A stretch of 64,000 nt of DNA, taken from positions 4,588,001 to 4,652,000 of the forward strand of contig NZ_CP020809.1 in the NCBI RefSeq assembly GCF_002157835.1. The letters run 5' to 3'. This document shows positions 9,641-20,133 of the stretch, in pieces. The notes under the pieces are model-generated. The model did no database searches, had not been told where the DNA came from, and worked only from the letters and a program-made list of their open reading frames with translations. Within the stretch, counting starts at the first letter, position 1. Every line of letters starts with the position of its first letter. Origin of the DNA: Mycobacterium dioxanotrophicus (GTDB lineage: Bacteria; Actinomycetota; Actinomycetes; Mycobacteriales; Mycobacteriaceae). The translations under genes and the position numbers were made by a program.

Positions 9641-10378
9641 ATGCCGACGATCAAGGACACCATCACCACGCCCGACGGCACCTGTGCCGTGACGCTCGCG
9701 ACCCCAGAAGGCCATGGTCCTTGGCCCGGCGTGGTCATGTACCCGGACGCCGGCGGTGCGCGGGCGACGTTCGACGACATGGCCGCAAAGCTGGCCGGCT
9801 ACGGCTTCGCCGTGTTGGTGCCGGATGTGTACTACCGCGACCCGGGCTGGAAGCCGTTCGAGATGGCGACCGTCTTCGGCGACGCCGGCGAACGCAACAG
9901 GCTGTTCGCGATGATGCGGAAAGTGACTCCGGACGTCATGGCGGCCGACGCGGCGGCGTTCTTCGATTATCTGGCGGCCAGGCCTGAGGTCACCGACGCG
10001 AAATTCGGCACCACCGGGTATTGCATGGGCGGCCGCACGTCCCTCGTGGTGGCCGGCCGGGTGCCCGATCGGGTTGCCGCGGCGATGTCGTTCCACGGCG
10101 GCGGGTTGGCCTCCGACGACCCGGGCAGCCCGCATCTGCTGGCCGACAAGATCCAGGCAGCGGTCTATGTCGGCGGCGCCGAGAATGATTCCTCGTTCAC
10201 CGCCGAGCAGGCGGAAACCCTGGACAAGGCGCTGACGGCCGCCGGCGTCGAACACATCATCGAAACCTACGCAGCGGCACATGGATTCGCTGTTCCCGAC
10301 AACGCCCCCTACGACGAGGCCGCCGACGAACAGCACTGGGAAGCCATGGAGAGCTTCTTCGGTTCGCGCCTCGGCTGA
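9641..10378 (+). CDS. Dienelactone hydrolase family protein
   Basis: 245 residues from ATG 9641. A much longer frame upstream is only the antisense of thyA/dfrA. The alpha/beta hydrolase fold has the nucleophile elbow GYCMGG with Cys128, as in dienelactone hydrolases. An Asp lies in GGAENDSSFT and a His in AAHGFAVPD complete the triad. It probably hydrolyses a small ester or lactone in the cytoplasm. The position next to thyA matches the Rv2765 hydrolase of M. tuberculosis. Confidence 0.85.
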   Translation: MPTIKDTITTPDGTCAVTLATPEGHGPWPGVVMYPDAGGARATFDDMAAKLAGYGFAVLVPDVYYRDPGWKPFEMATVFGDAGERNRLFAMMRKVTPDVMAADAAAFFDYLAARPEVTDAKFGTTGYCMGGRTSLVVAGRVPDRVAAAMSFHGGGLASDDPGSPHLLADKIQAAVYVGGAENDSSFTAEQAETLDKALTAAGVEHIIETYAAAHGFAVPDNAPYDEAADEQHWEAMESFFGSRLG

Positions 10379-10420
10379 CCCGCCGCGTCGCGTCGTCACC
10401 CGGTAAGCGACGATTGAGAC

Positions 10421-11341
10421 GTGTACGACCAGACCAGCACCAGTGAACCGGATCCCAACGCCGCCCCCGGCTTCCGCATCGACCCGGTACTCGCCCGCAG
10501 CTGGCTGCTGGTCAACGGAGCACAGTACGAACGCTTCGCCCCCGCTGCGCATTCCCGCGCCGACATCGTCGTCCTGGACATCGAGGATGCCGTCGCGCCG
10601 AAGGACAAGGACGCCGCCCGCGACAACGTGATCCGCTGGCTCGGCGACGACAACACCGACTGGGTGCGGATCAACGGGTTCGGCACCCGGTGGTGGGCCG
10701 ACGACCTGGAGATGCTGTCGGGGACATCGGTCGGCGGGATCATGCTCGCCATGGTGGAGTCCGTCGACCACATCACCGAAACCGCCAAGCGGCTCCCGAA
10801 CGTGCCGATCGTCGCGCTCGTGGAGACCGCACGTGGGCTGGAACGGATCACCGAGATCGCCGCGACCAAGGGCACTTTCCGGCTCGCGTTCGGCATCGGC
10901 GACTTCCGCCGCGACACCGGATTCGGCGACAACCCGGCAACGCTGGCGTACGCGCGGGCCCGATTCACCATCGCCGCCAAGGCAGCTCACCTTCCGAGCG
11001 CGATCGACGGGCCCACGGTGGGTTCCAGCGCCTTGCGACTGTCGGAGGCCACCGCGGTGTCAGCCGAGTTCGGCATGACCGGCAAGATCTGCCTGACGCC
11101 GGATCAGTGCCCGACGGTCAACGAGGGCCTGTCCCCGTCTCAGGACGAGATCAGTTGGGCACGAGAGTTTTTCGCCGAGTTCCAGCGTGACGGCGGGGAA
11201 ATCCGCAACGGCTCGGACCTGCCCCGCATCGCCCGGGCCAACAAGATCCTCGACCTGGCGAAGGCCTACGGCATCCACGAGTCCGAGTACGGTGACGACC
11301 CTGACCACGTGCCCGCCCCGTCGGACACGTTCCACTACTGA
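10421..11341 (+). CDS. HpcH/HpaI aldolase / citrate-lyase beta-like (CitE) protein
   Basis: 306 residues from GTG 10421. A TIM-barrel C-C lyase family protein: RSWLLVNGAQYERFAPAAHS, the acidic strand DIVVLDIEDAVAPKDKDAAR (metal-binding Glu/Asp), VRINGFGT, and VALVETARGLERI with a metal-ligand Glu. CitE-like proteins of mycobacteria act on acyl-CoA esters such as malyl- or citramalyl-CoA; the substrate here is unknown. It follows the dienelactone hydrolase by 42 bases on the same strand, so co-transcription is likely. The stop overlaps the convergent membrane-protein gene by 7 bases. Confidence 0.82.
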   Translation: MYDQTSTSEPDPNAAPGFRIDPVLARSWLLVNGAQYERFAPAAHSRADIVVLDIEDAVAPKDKDAARDNVIRWLGDDNTDWVRINGFGTRWWADDLEMLSGTSVGGIMLAMVESVDHITETAKRLPNVPIVALVETARGLERITEIAATKGTFRLAFGIGDFRRDTGFGDNPATLAYARARFTIAAKAAHLPSAIDGPTVGSSALRLSEATAVSAEFGMTGKICLTPDQCPTVNEGLSPSQDEISWAREFFAEFQRDGGEIRNGSDLPRIARANKILDLAKAYGIHESEYGDDPDHVPAPSDTFHY

Positions 11342-11793
11342 GTTTCTTTGTCCCGGTGGACGAAAGTGCGCATCGCGCGGAGCAAGCCGCGGCCGGCGTA
11401 GATACCCGCGGCCACGGAGACGATGATCATCGCTATGAACATCGTCAGCCAATTCGATCTGCTGTGACTGACGTTCCACCAGACGATCGTGAACAGTACG
11501 GCGCAGACGAATACGACGATGTCACGCCAGTTTCCGCGGTAGGACATGGCCGCGTCGCGAAGCTCCCGGCTGCGTTCTCCTGCCGTGACGAGTTCGCCGA
11601 TTCGCTGATCGATGCTCGCCTTCAGGCGCGTACGCAATTCGACGTCCTCTTCCGGGAGCCGATCGAGCAGATCCATGTCCTTGATGATCAGTCCACGGAC
11701 GTCCGGCGGCTTCAAGTTGCCCGCGATCACGCCGAGCATTGCGCCACCGGCGATCGGTGCGGCCCCCAGGGCCAGTTCGGCGATACCCGGCAT
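11335..11793 (-). CDS. Small membrane protein with two C-terminal TM segments
   Basis: 152 residues from ATG 11793, chosen because a good Shine-Dalgarno (AGAGAGGAAG) precedes it; the in-frame start at 11823 has none. Residues about 35-95 are charged and probably helical (DMDLLDRLPEEDVELRTRLK). Two hydrophobic segments follow (IVVFVCAVLFTIVWWNV and LTMFIAMIIVSVAAGIYAG), then a basic tail. The N-terminus has a weakly hydrophobic Gly/Ala stretch. No family recognised; it marks the left edge of conserved sequence before the accessory segment. Confidence 0.65.
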   Translation of the reverse strand: MPGIAELALGAAPIAGGAMLGVIAGNLKPPDVRGLIIKDMDLLDRLPEEDVELRTRLKASIDQRIGELVTAGERSRELRDAAMSYRGNWRDIVVFVCAVLFTIVWWNVSHSRSNWLTMFIAMIIVSVAAGIYAGRGLLRAMRTFVHRDKETQ

Positions 11794-12070
11794 GACTTCC
11801 TCTCTGTTGGTCCCGGCGGTCACCGTATCGTCCCGACCATGCGACGGTGCCGGGCGGGCTGCCGGCCCGTCAATATCGCGTGGTCACACTGTCTCAGTCC
11901 GGCATCAGCCCGACTCGCTGGCCGCTGCGGTCGTGTCGCTCACGACGTGCTCGCTGCTGGGCGGGTGGGACCCACTTCGTCTCGCCGATCGACACTGAGC
12001 GGCGGATGCGCGAGGGGCGGGGTGCTCCGCCTTCGGCGTGGATGATGCGCCGATTGGGCGGGTAGCTGAC
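11794..12070. other. 277-bp intergenic stretch, no supported gene
   Basis: GC-rich sequence between the small membrane protein and the accessory ATPase gene. The short frames on both strands have no ribosome site or recognisable family. A small GC hairpin with a TTCG loop lies near 12030-12045 but has no T-run. No tRNA or integrase remnant was seen. It may hold the left boundary of the acquired segment. Confidence 0.4.
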
Positions 12071-13369
12071 TCACCCGTTGCGGATGGGCAGTTCGGCCAA
12101 GGCCAGCAGTTCATCCCGGTCCTGGTGCTGAAGCCAGATGAGAAAGCTCCGGTCGACGACGTTCAGACGCCTGTTGGTCTCGTCGTAGTCGAGAATGATC
12201 GGCTTGATCGCCATCTTGCCCACCTGAAGGGAGGCGGTAGACAGCAGCGCCTGAGTGATGTTTCCGGGGTTGATAGGCGCTTCTGGGTGCTGCTCATTGA
12301 TGGCGGAGCGAAGATCCCCGTAGTTCAGCCCCTTCTCAAGGTCGTCCACGTCGGCGTTTAGTACCGGCCATAGCAGCCACTTGTACATCTCCAAAGTTGA
12401 AGTCTGGAACCCCGCAGCGAAATTGATGATGAATCCCGTGTACCGGGCGGAGTGAGCGTCGACGGCCTCTTTGATAAGTTCGGGCGCATCGGCATCAACC
12501 TCACGGTGCGTTGACTGGGTCTCGTAGACACCCGCGCGCTCGCACGCGAGCCGACAGCTTTCCTGCACCACAAACACGTTGCTGAAACAATTCTCAAGCA
12601 GGCTGGTCTTGAACTGTTCAGAGAATGTGATGTTGAGTAGCTTCTCGCCACTTTCAATCACCTGCAGCAATTCGTCGGTCAACCAGCGGTCGGCGTCGAT
12701 GGCAACGACCCGGCCTGTCAAGTCACCGTTCTGCTGCACAAGGCGGTTCTGATCTCGCCACACTCCGACGACGATGAAGGAGTACTTCGATGATTCATGG
12801 AATGCCTTCAGGGCGACCGCGAAGTCCCGTTGCGTGGCCTCAGGCAGATAGTGGAAATCTTCCAAGACTATGAACCGGGGACAACCCGCATTGTCGAGAG
12901 CGGAGATGATGTCGTTGACGTCTGCTGGGTCCAACTCCATCGGCCGCGTCTCTGTCTTGTTTTCGCGCTTACCCGCGCCTTCAGCTGCCGCTTCCGCGGT
13001 CGCCTTGTTTCCGAACAGGTTGAAGCCGCCGCCGAACTTCGCCGACACCTTAGCCTCACCACTCACCGCCTTCGTAGAGGTGCCCTCGACTACATATCCC
13101 GCCTTGCTCAGGATCGCGCTGTGAAGCTGAGCGAGCGACCACCTGTTCGAGCAGGTGACGAAGATATAGTCGTCGTCCTTGAGGTTGAACTTCCGGAGGC
13201 AGGTCTTGCCCTGCTTCGAAGAGCCGTAGACGACTATGTGCTGGTCGCGGCTGAGTGCTCCAACGAATCGGTTGTCGACCGACGTGCGGACGACATAGTT
13301 CTTGGGTAGGTCTCGGGCGACACCAAAAACGTCGTCCAAACGTACCGGCGAATTGCCGAAAGTCATCAC
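12071..13369 (-). CDS. P-loop ATPase of an accessory (possibly defence) module
   Basis: 432 residues (GTG 13369, or the ATG at 13366). Walker A GSSKQGKT is at residues 49-56 and Walker B FIVLED at about 166-171, followed by HYLP. A sensor-like SFIVVGVWRD is near 195. The N-terminal lead-in NRFVGALSRDQHIVVYG resembles STAND/AAA-type NTPases in accessory islands. Between the Walker motifs is a Gly/Ala/Lys-rich insert (about 100-140). The C-terminal 200 residues match no domain I know; LDYDETNRRLNVVDRSFLIW near the end looks like a winged-helix edge. It sits 23 bases behind the 400-residue gene, so they form one unit. Stretches drop to 45-53% GC, unlike the core. Confidence 0.7.
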   Translation of the reverse strand: MMTFGNSPVRLDDVFGVARDLPKNYVVRTSVDNRFVGALSRDQHIVVYGSSKQGKTCLRKFNLKDDDYIFVTCSNRWSLAQLHSAILSKAGYVVEGTSTKAVSGEAKVSAKFGGGFNLFGNKATAEAAAEGAGKRENKTETRPMELDPADVNDIISALDNAGCPRFIVLEDFHYLPEATQRDFAVALKAFHESSKYSFIVVGVWRDQNRLVQQNGDLTGRVVAIDADRWLTDELLQVIESGEKLLNITFSEQFKTSLLENCFSNVFVVQESCRLACERAGVYETQSTHREVDADAPELIKEAVDAHSARYTGFIINFAAGFQTSTLEMYKWLLWPVLNADVDDLEKGLNYGDLRSAINEQHPEAPINPGNITQALLSTASLQVGKMAIKPIILDYDETNRRLNVVDRSFLIWLQHQDRDELLALAELPIRNG

Positions 13370-13392
13370 TACAACCTAGAGCACGCCCTCAG

Positions 13393-14565
13393 TTAAGCCC
13401 GCTGGAATCCGCGCGGCGTGATCGGCAGGTAGGACCGCTGCCCAGTCGAGTAAAGCTGATGATCACGCTGCCTGGCGGGCAACGGGACTGGCCGAATGTC
13501 CATCGCTTCTGCGGCGGCTTGCAGCGACCACGATCGGGGAATGTGGTAGTCAGCGATGTGATGAACCGTGGCGTCAACGGTGCCGTCGGACTTGAGCTTG
13601 ATCAGTTCGTGAGTCGCGCGCTTGAGGTGGTTCATTGCCTGCATCGTGTTGCCCCACACCGCCATCTCGACCGCCGCCTTGTTGATGTAGTTGATGGTCC
13701 CGCTCTCACCGAGGTAACGGCGACGTGCCACGTCCCATAGCGAGTCGAGCGCCTTGGTGATGAGCACAGTCACCGACATCTCGCGGCCAGGGTTGGAGTC
13801 CTCCATCGTGAACCACCAATGCGCTTCGTTCCTGGCGGCATCCGGAGACGCTTTCTTGTGCAGGTAGACGTGGACCGGCCCTTCGTGCAGCGTGACCGGC
13901 TCACCGTCCAAAGGCTGCCAGGCGACCTTGGCCTCATCGTCATCGACGGCGACCGCGCTGATTCCGTGCTTAACCGCGTTGTAGACGAATGCGTCGCCGA
14001 GGACGCGATTCGCACAGTCGATCAGCAACATTTCCAACGCGTCGATTGCATCGTCGAACTCATCGTCGGTGAGCCCGATGACCGAATCGACCCGGCTGAC
14101 GCCGCCCAAGAACACGGTTGAGATCTGCTCGCGGTCGAACCCGTTGTCCAGCTTGGCTGCCACCTTCTCCTTGTACTCGGCAAAGCCGGTCGACGCCGAC
14201 ATACCGAGCCACGGACACTCGGGATGCTCGACGTGGGCGAAGAACAGTCGCAGCAACGCCTCTGAGGCATGGTTGGCGATCATCACGGCCTCCATGCGGA
14301 GGTATCTCTGGCGGGCGTCCGACGTCGGAGGCGGCATCGGGCCGAAATGAACCGGGCCGATCATCCGGTCGGAGCCGTACAGCTGTGCTAGTCGGTCGTC
14401 GCTGCACGCCATCAGGGACAGCGACTCGATCCGCATCTTGATGAACTCCGCCGGGTCGGCGGTGTAGAACACGGCGTTGAGTTCCGGGTACTGCCCGGGA
14501 TCGAGTCGCCGCCCCTTCGGGTCGTCTTTCTCCCACGGCTTCGAACCACCTCGGTACTTGCCCAT
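13393..14565 (-). CDS. Uncharacterised protein paired with the ATPase
   Basis: 390 residues from ATG 14565. Family not recognised. It is soluble, with no signal peptide or membrane segment. An Asp/Glu-rich helical middle (GLTDDEFDDAIDALEMLLID) leads into an Asn/His-containing stretch (DAFVYNAVKHG). A segment with HWWFTMEDSNPGREM follows, and the C-terminus is helical and basic. AVMIANHASEALLRLFFAHV and YNAVKHG recall HEPN- or DUF-type helical bundles, but this is only an impression. The start is supported by a TANNNT -10 box 7 bases upstream and no Shine-Dalgarno, so the message may be leaderless. The ATPase follows directly. Confidence 0.65.
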   Translation of the reverse strand: MGKYRGGSKPWEKDDPKGRRLDPGQYPELNAVFYTADPAEFIKMRIESLSLMACSDDRLAQLYGSDRMIGPVHFGPMPPPTSDARQRYLRMEAVMIANHASEALLRLFFAHVEHPECPWLGMSASTGFAEYKEKVAAKLDNGFDREQISTVFLGGVSRVDSVIGLTDDEFDDAIDALEMLLIDCANRVLGDAFVYNAVKHGISAVAVDDDEAKVAWQPLDGEPVTLHEGPVHVYLHKKASPDAARNEAHWWFTMEDSNPGREMSVTVLITKALDSLWDVARRRYLGESGTINYINKAAVEMAVWGNTMQAMNHLKRATHELIKLKSDGTVDATVHHIADYHIPRSWSLQAAAEAMDIRPVPLPARQRDHQLYSTGQRSYLPITPRGFQRA

Positions 14566-14572
14566 GCACCGG

Positions 14573-14578
14573 AGTCTA
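14573..14578 (-). promoter_or_regulatory. Probable -10 box of a leaderless promoter
   Basis: TAGACT on the minus strand fits the mycobacterial TANNNT -10 pattern and lies 7 bases before ATG 14565, so transcription would begin at or beside the start codon. No clear -35 was found, which is common in mycobacteria. This would give the two-gene ATPase module its own promoter. Confidence 0.45.
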
Positions 14579-14624
14579 CGAACGGGTGCCGACAAGTGAG
14601 CGACACCAGTGGCGGGCGAGCCGA

Positions 14625-15242
14625 CTAACAGAGAGCGAGTGCGCTGACCTTGTTGACGTGATGCTTCAAGGCGGCTGCGAGTAGATCACGCAACGGCGAA
14701 TCTGGTGTTAGGCCCATTGACCCGAAACTGGTCGGCGGTTCGTCCATCCCGTCAACGGTCTCCGCCCCCGCGAGCGACAGAAATACGTTCTGCACCGTCC
14801 CTTCCGCACGACGGAGCATGACCAGGATGAGCGTGTCGTAGATCGTCATCTGGTCCAGGATGCTGCTCAGCGGCGCGTCGGCAGGGGCAGTAACGATCAC
14901 CGGATCACCCCCCGCCGTCGTATTGGCAAAGAACCAGTCACGGTCCTCGGGATACGCGGTGATCTGGCGGCCCACCTGTTCGAAAACCGCGTCGACGTTC
15001 GGATGGTCAATCGGAAGTCGGAGCCAAATACCGAGGCTGCCAATTTCCCCTTCGATGTACTCGCGGATCTCGGGCAGAGCGGGGCTGTCTAGTGAGAACG
15101 CCAGCGCATCGCGGTATTCGGCGCGTACGTCGTCCAGGGTCTTGCCCCCGCCGACGATGCTCTCCGGCATCGAGTAAAACTGCCACGCCGGGTCATGCTC
15201 TGCGTCAAGGCGATAGATAACGGTTTGCACAGGGTGTGTCAT
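14625..15242 (-). CDS. HicB-like antitoxin with long C-terminal extension
   Basis: 205 residues. The first 60 (TVIYRLDAEHDPAWQFYSMP, then GGGKTLDDVRAEYRDALAFSL) resemble the partly degraded RNase H-like fold of HicB antitoxins. The start overlaps the stop of the upstream HicA-like gene (ATGA), the usual HicA-HicB coupling. The remaining 140 residues are unusual: HicB proteins normally have 70-150 residues with a C-terminal DNA-binding helix, and none is evident here. The extension contains PLSSILDQMTIYDTLILVML and an Ala/Leu tail. Assignment rests on the partner and the N-terminus; the sequence match is weak. Confidence 0.55.
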   Translation of the reverse strand: MTHPVQTVIYRLDAEHDPAWQFYSMPESIVGGGKTLDDVRAEYRDALAFSLDSPALPEIREYIEGEIGSLGIWLRLPIDHPNVDAVFEQVGRQITAYPEDRDWFFANTTAGGDPVIVTAPADAPLSSILDQMTIYDTLILVMLRRAEGTVQNVFLSLAGAETVDGMDEPPTSFGSMGLTPDSPLRDLLAAALKHHVNKVSALALC

Positions 15243-15469
15243 CTGCTCACCTCCTTGCGCGCCTCGGACTCAGTCAGGCCGACATCTTCGACTAAGACAC
15301 GCCGAACCATGTTTCCCGTTATGTCGTCTCCGTCATGGTATGCGAACGTGAACTCCTTGTGTCTTCCCCGGTATCGTCGGTGGCCGCCGGAACTGCGGAG
15401 ATATTCACAGTGTTTGTCGATGATCTTCGCCAGCTTCCGGCCTCGCATCGATGGCCATCGATCACCCAC
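15239..15469 (-). CDS. HicA-like toxin (mRNA interferase, dsRBD-like fold)
   Basis: 76 residues from GTG 15469, or about 69 from ATG 15448 (MRGRKLAKIID). It shows the HicA pattern: N-terminal basic helix RGRKLAKIIDKH, a strand ending in the catalytic His of SSGGHRRYRG (usually GSH), a beta-hairpin KEFTFAYHDG and a final helix NMVRRVLVEDVGL. HicA toxins cleave mRNA and tmRNA on the ribosome. Its last codons overlap the HicB-like antitoxin start, so both come from one message. The serine of the usual GSH motif is Gly here. Confidence 0.65.
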   Translation of the reverse strand: MGDRWPSMRGRKLAKIIDKHCEYLRSSGGHRRYRGRHKEFTFAYHDGDDITGNMVRRVLVEDVGLTESEARKEVSR

Positions 15470-15587
15470 GGTTATCCCGCCGCCGTCGTGCAGTGCCGCG
15501 AGTCACACGCGGATGGTAGCGATGTTGGGACTCGAAGCGATGTACCTAGCCCTGTGCATGTCGTGCAGAAATACAGAATGCCGCTCG

Positions 15588-16046
15588 TTACGACTCGTTC
15601 ATCAACGTCGCGGCGACCGTTGCGCCGAGGTTCCAGCACGCCTCGACGTCGGCCTTAGTCGGTTTGCCCATCACCACGACCGTCTCCGCCGCCTTCACCC
15701 AGCCGAGACCGGCGGTGATGCCGTCGATGGCGCGTTCGGCTCCCTCGGTGCCCTCGTTGCCGTGGAGGTAGACACCGAACGGTCGCCCTCGGGTCGAGTC
15801 GAGCAGTTGGTAGTAGCTCTGGTCGAACGCGTGCTTGAGAGCACCCGAGACGTACCCGAGGTTCGCGGGCGTGCCCAACACGTAGCCGTCGGCTTCCAGC
15901 ATCTCGACCGGCGACACCATGAGCGCCGGTCGGCTCACGACCTCGACACCCTCGATCTCGGGGTCGGTCGCCCCGGCCACGACCGCCTCGAACATCTCCT
16001 GGCAGTGCGGTGACGGCGTGTGGTGGATGATCAGCAAGCGCGACAC
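15588..16046 (-). CDS. Flavodoxin-family NAD(P)H-dependent oxidoreductase (complete copy)
   Basis: About 152 residues from GTG 16046, chosen because a strong Shine-Dalgarno (AAGGAGG) lies 8 bases upstream; the in-frame start at 16055 is inside it. Flavodoxin fold: LLIIHHTPSPHCQEMFEAV binds the FMN phosphate, GYVLGTPANLGYVSGALKHA and GVYLHGNEGTEGAERAI are the later FMN loops. It matches Rv2771c-type proteins beside dapB. Its first 69 residues are about 80% identical to the truncated copy at 17132-17395. It may be a chimera, with the 3' half native and the 5' half acquired. Confidence 0.8.
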   Translation of the reverse strand: MSRLLIIHHTPSPHCQEMFEAVVAGATDPEIEGVEVVSRPALMVSPVEMLEADGYVLGTPANLGYVSGALKHAFDQSYYQLLDSTRGRPFGVYLHGNEGTEGAERAIDGITAGLGWVKAAETVVVMGKPTKADVEACWNLGATVAATLMNES

Positions 16047-16070
16047 CCTCCCCACCTCCTTCTGTCGGGT

Positions 16071-17138
16071 CTACTGATGCCACCGGGAAACCGCCCACGG
16101 CGGCCCCTCTCCCTCTTTCCATCGAGATGGAGGCAGCACGGCTTCCATGAACGTACTTGCCGAAGCGGGGTCTCTGTCTGGCCACTGCGGGACTCGGATC
16201 GACGCGGCGATGTTGGTATCCGGCTGCTCGAAGCAAACTTCGTTCGACGCCGCAACGATCTCGAAATTCACCTGCGCCGCCTCCTCGGCGTCCAGTTCGA
16301 ATGGCGGGTGGAGATCGTGGCCAGCATTCGTGAGTACCACGAGACGGTGCGGATCAACTGGAAATAGAGCGATCGGCGAAGTGGCCCAACCCAAAGTGCG
16401 CCAGCGCGGCGCGACAGAGCCTCCGAGATAGACCACAGGCTCATCACACGTGAGGAACAGAGACGCACTGTCAACCAGCCACCATGTCCGTTGCGTCGAA
16501 AAATGTGGAACGGCTTGATTCCGCCACACGCCGATGGTGCTCTCAAGGGCGCGGGGCTTACGTTCCGCGCTGATCAATGGCCGGTTGAGAAACTGCTGCA
16601 AGATCGCACCGTGACGGTGCGGCGAATAGGGAATCCGGTAGAGCTGACAGACGAAAGGCAATAAGGGACTGAGAATCTCGGCGCGCCCAAAACGATTGAG
16701 CGCGTCCTCGATGCGCAGTTCGCGATCGTGCTTTGCGAGCGTCCGCTGGTCTTGCAGCGCCACAAAGACGGCCAGATTCGCGATCAGATCGCGGTCAGTC
16801 ATACGACCGGCAGTGAGGTCATCAAGCGCCCGAAGCCACCCGGCGGCGTCACTCTCTATCCGTGACATGTGCTTTTCGAGCCAACGACTTGGGAAGTCTG
16901 GCTCCAGATCGTCGGCTGTGATTGTGTAGAGATTGGTCCGTTTCGCGACGTCCTCCGGCGGTTGAATGTGACTGCCGCCGCTGTCCGTCTTCGTCAGCCG
17001 AATGTTGCCGTCTCCGTTTGCCCATCGGCGTAGGTACATCTGCGGGACATAGTGATGGCGCTTGCCGACACCACCTTCGATCGTCTGCCGCTTGGACTCC
17101 GCGATCTCGGCGTCAGACGTCCACCGGTGACTCACCAC
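16071..17138 (-). CDS. DUF4238 domain protein
   Basis: About 354 residues (GTG 17138 or 17135). KRHHYVPQMYLRRWANGDG near residue 26 is the DUF4238 signature. Other matches are AVFVALQDQRTLAKHDREL and LTCDEPVVYLGG followed by SPIALFPVDPHRLVVLT. DUF4238 proteins are widespread, often in accessory regions, and uncharacterised; the HHYVPQ motif suggests a metal or nuclease site, but that is speculation. The start overlaps the stop of the truncated flavodoxin fragment, so translation may be coupled and expression driven from the dapB operon. Local GC (about 55% in one line) is below the core. Confidence 0.75.
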   Translation of the reverse strand: MVSHRWTSDAEIAESKRQTIEGGVGKRHHYVPQMYLRRWANGDGNIRLTKTDSGGSHIQPPEDVAKRTNLYTITADDLEPDFPSRWLEKHMSRIESDAAGWLRALDDLTAGRMTDRDLIANLAVFVALQDQRTLAKHDRELRIEDALNRFGRAEILSPLLPFVCQLYRIPYSPHRHGAILQQFLNRPLISAERKPRALESTIGVWRNQAVPHFSTQRTWWLVDSASLFLTCDEPVVYLGGSVAPRWRTLGWATSPIALFPVDPHRLVVLTNAGHDLHPPFELDAEEAAQVNFEIVAASNEVCFEQPDTNIAASIRVPQWPDRDPASASTFMEAVLPPSRWKEGEGPPWAVSRWHQ

Positions 17139-17391
17139 ACTGGGCGCCTATTCGCGGGGTAACCGACCAAATAATGCTTGAGCGCACCGCTCATGTAGCC
17201 GAGGTTGGCCGGGGAGCCGAGCAGGTAGCCGTCGGCAGCCAGCATGTCGGCCGGCGAGACCGTGAGGGCGGGACGACGCACCACGTCGACGCCGTCGATC
17301 TCAGGGTCGGTGGCACCGGCGAGCACCGCCTCGAACATCGCCTGGCAGTACGGCGACGGCGTGTGGTGGACGATGAGCAGCGTCGGCATGG

Positions 17392-17395
<4 letters not shown>
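17132..17395 (-). pseudogene. Truncated flavodoxin-family gene (5' half only)
   Basis: 87 codons. The first 74 match the flavodoxin at 15588-16046 (LLIVHHTPSPYCQAMFEAV to GYMSGALKH). The frame then departs abruptly into YLVGYPANRRPVW and stops. The start overlaps the stop of the TPR-like membrane gene, the expected Rv2772c-Rv2771c junction, so this is the native locus cut at codon GALKH. It lacks the last FMN-binding loop and cannot be a working flavodoxin. The break coincides with the short match TGCTTGAG, also present in the complete copy. Confidence 0.8.
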
Positions 17396-20085
<2,690 letters not shown>

Positions 20086-20101
20086 GGTCACAGCGCGTGG
20101 G
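20086..20101. repeat. Right target-site duplication of the IS element
   Basis: An exact copy of the 16-bp sequence at 18668-18683, directly after the right inverted repeat. It also lies just upstream of the likely -35 region of the 13E12 gene. Confidence 0.85.
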
Positions 20102-20114
20102 TTCTTGTCGGGGG

Positions 20115-20130
20115 TCGAATGTATGTTCGA
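20115..20130 (+). promoter_or_regulatory. LexA (SOS) box overlapping a leaderless -10
   Basis: TCGAATGTATGTTCGA differs by one base from the mycobacterial SOS consensus TCGAAC-N4-GTTCGA. TATGTT inside it (20122-20127) fits a -10 box, and 6 bases later is ATG 20134, so LexA would cover the promoter of a leaderless message. Known 13E12-repeat genes of M. tuberculosis carry SOS boxes, which supports the call. Confidence 0.82.
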
Positions 20131-20133
20131 AGC

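Noticed and set aside
15515..15545. A T-loop-like string (TTCGAGTC on the minus strand) suggesting a tRNA end as an island boundary
   Set aside because: The flanking bases do not form the T-stem and no acceptor or anticodon arm follows.
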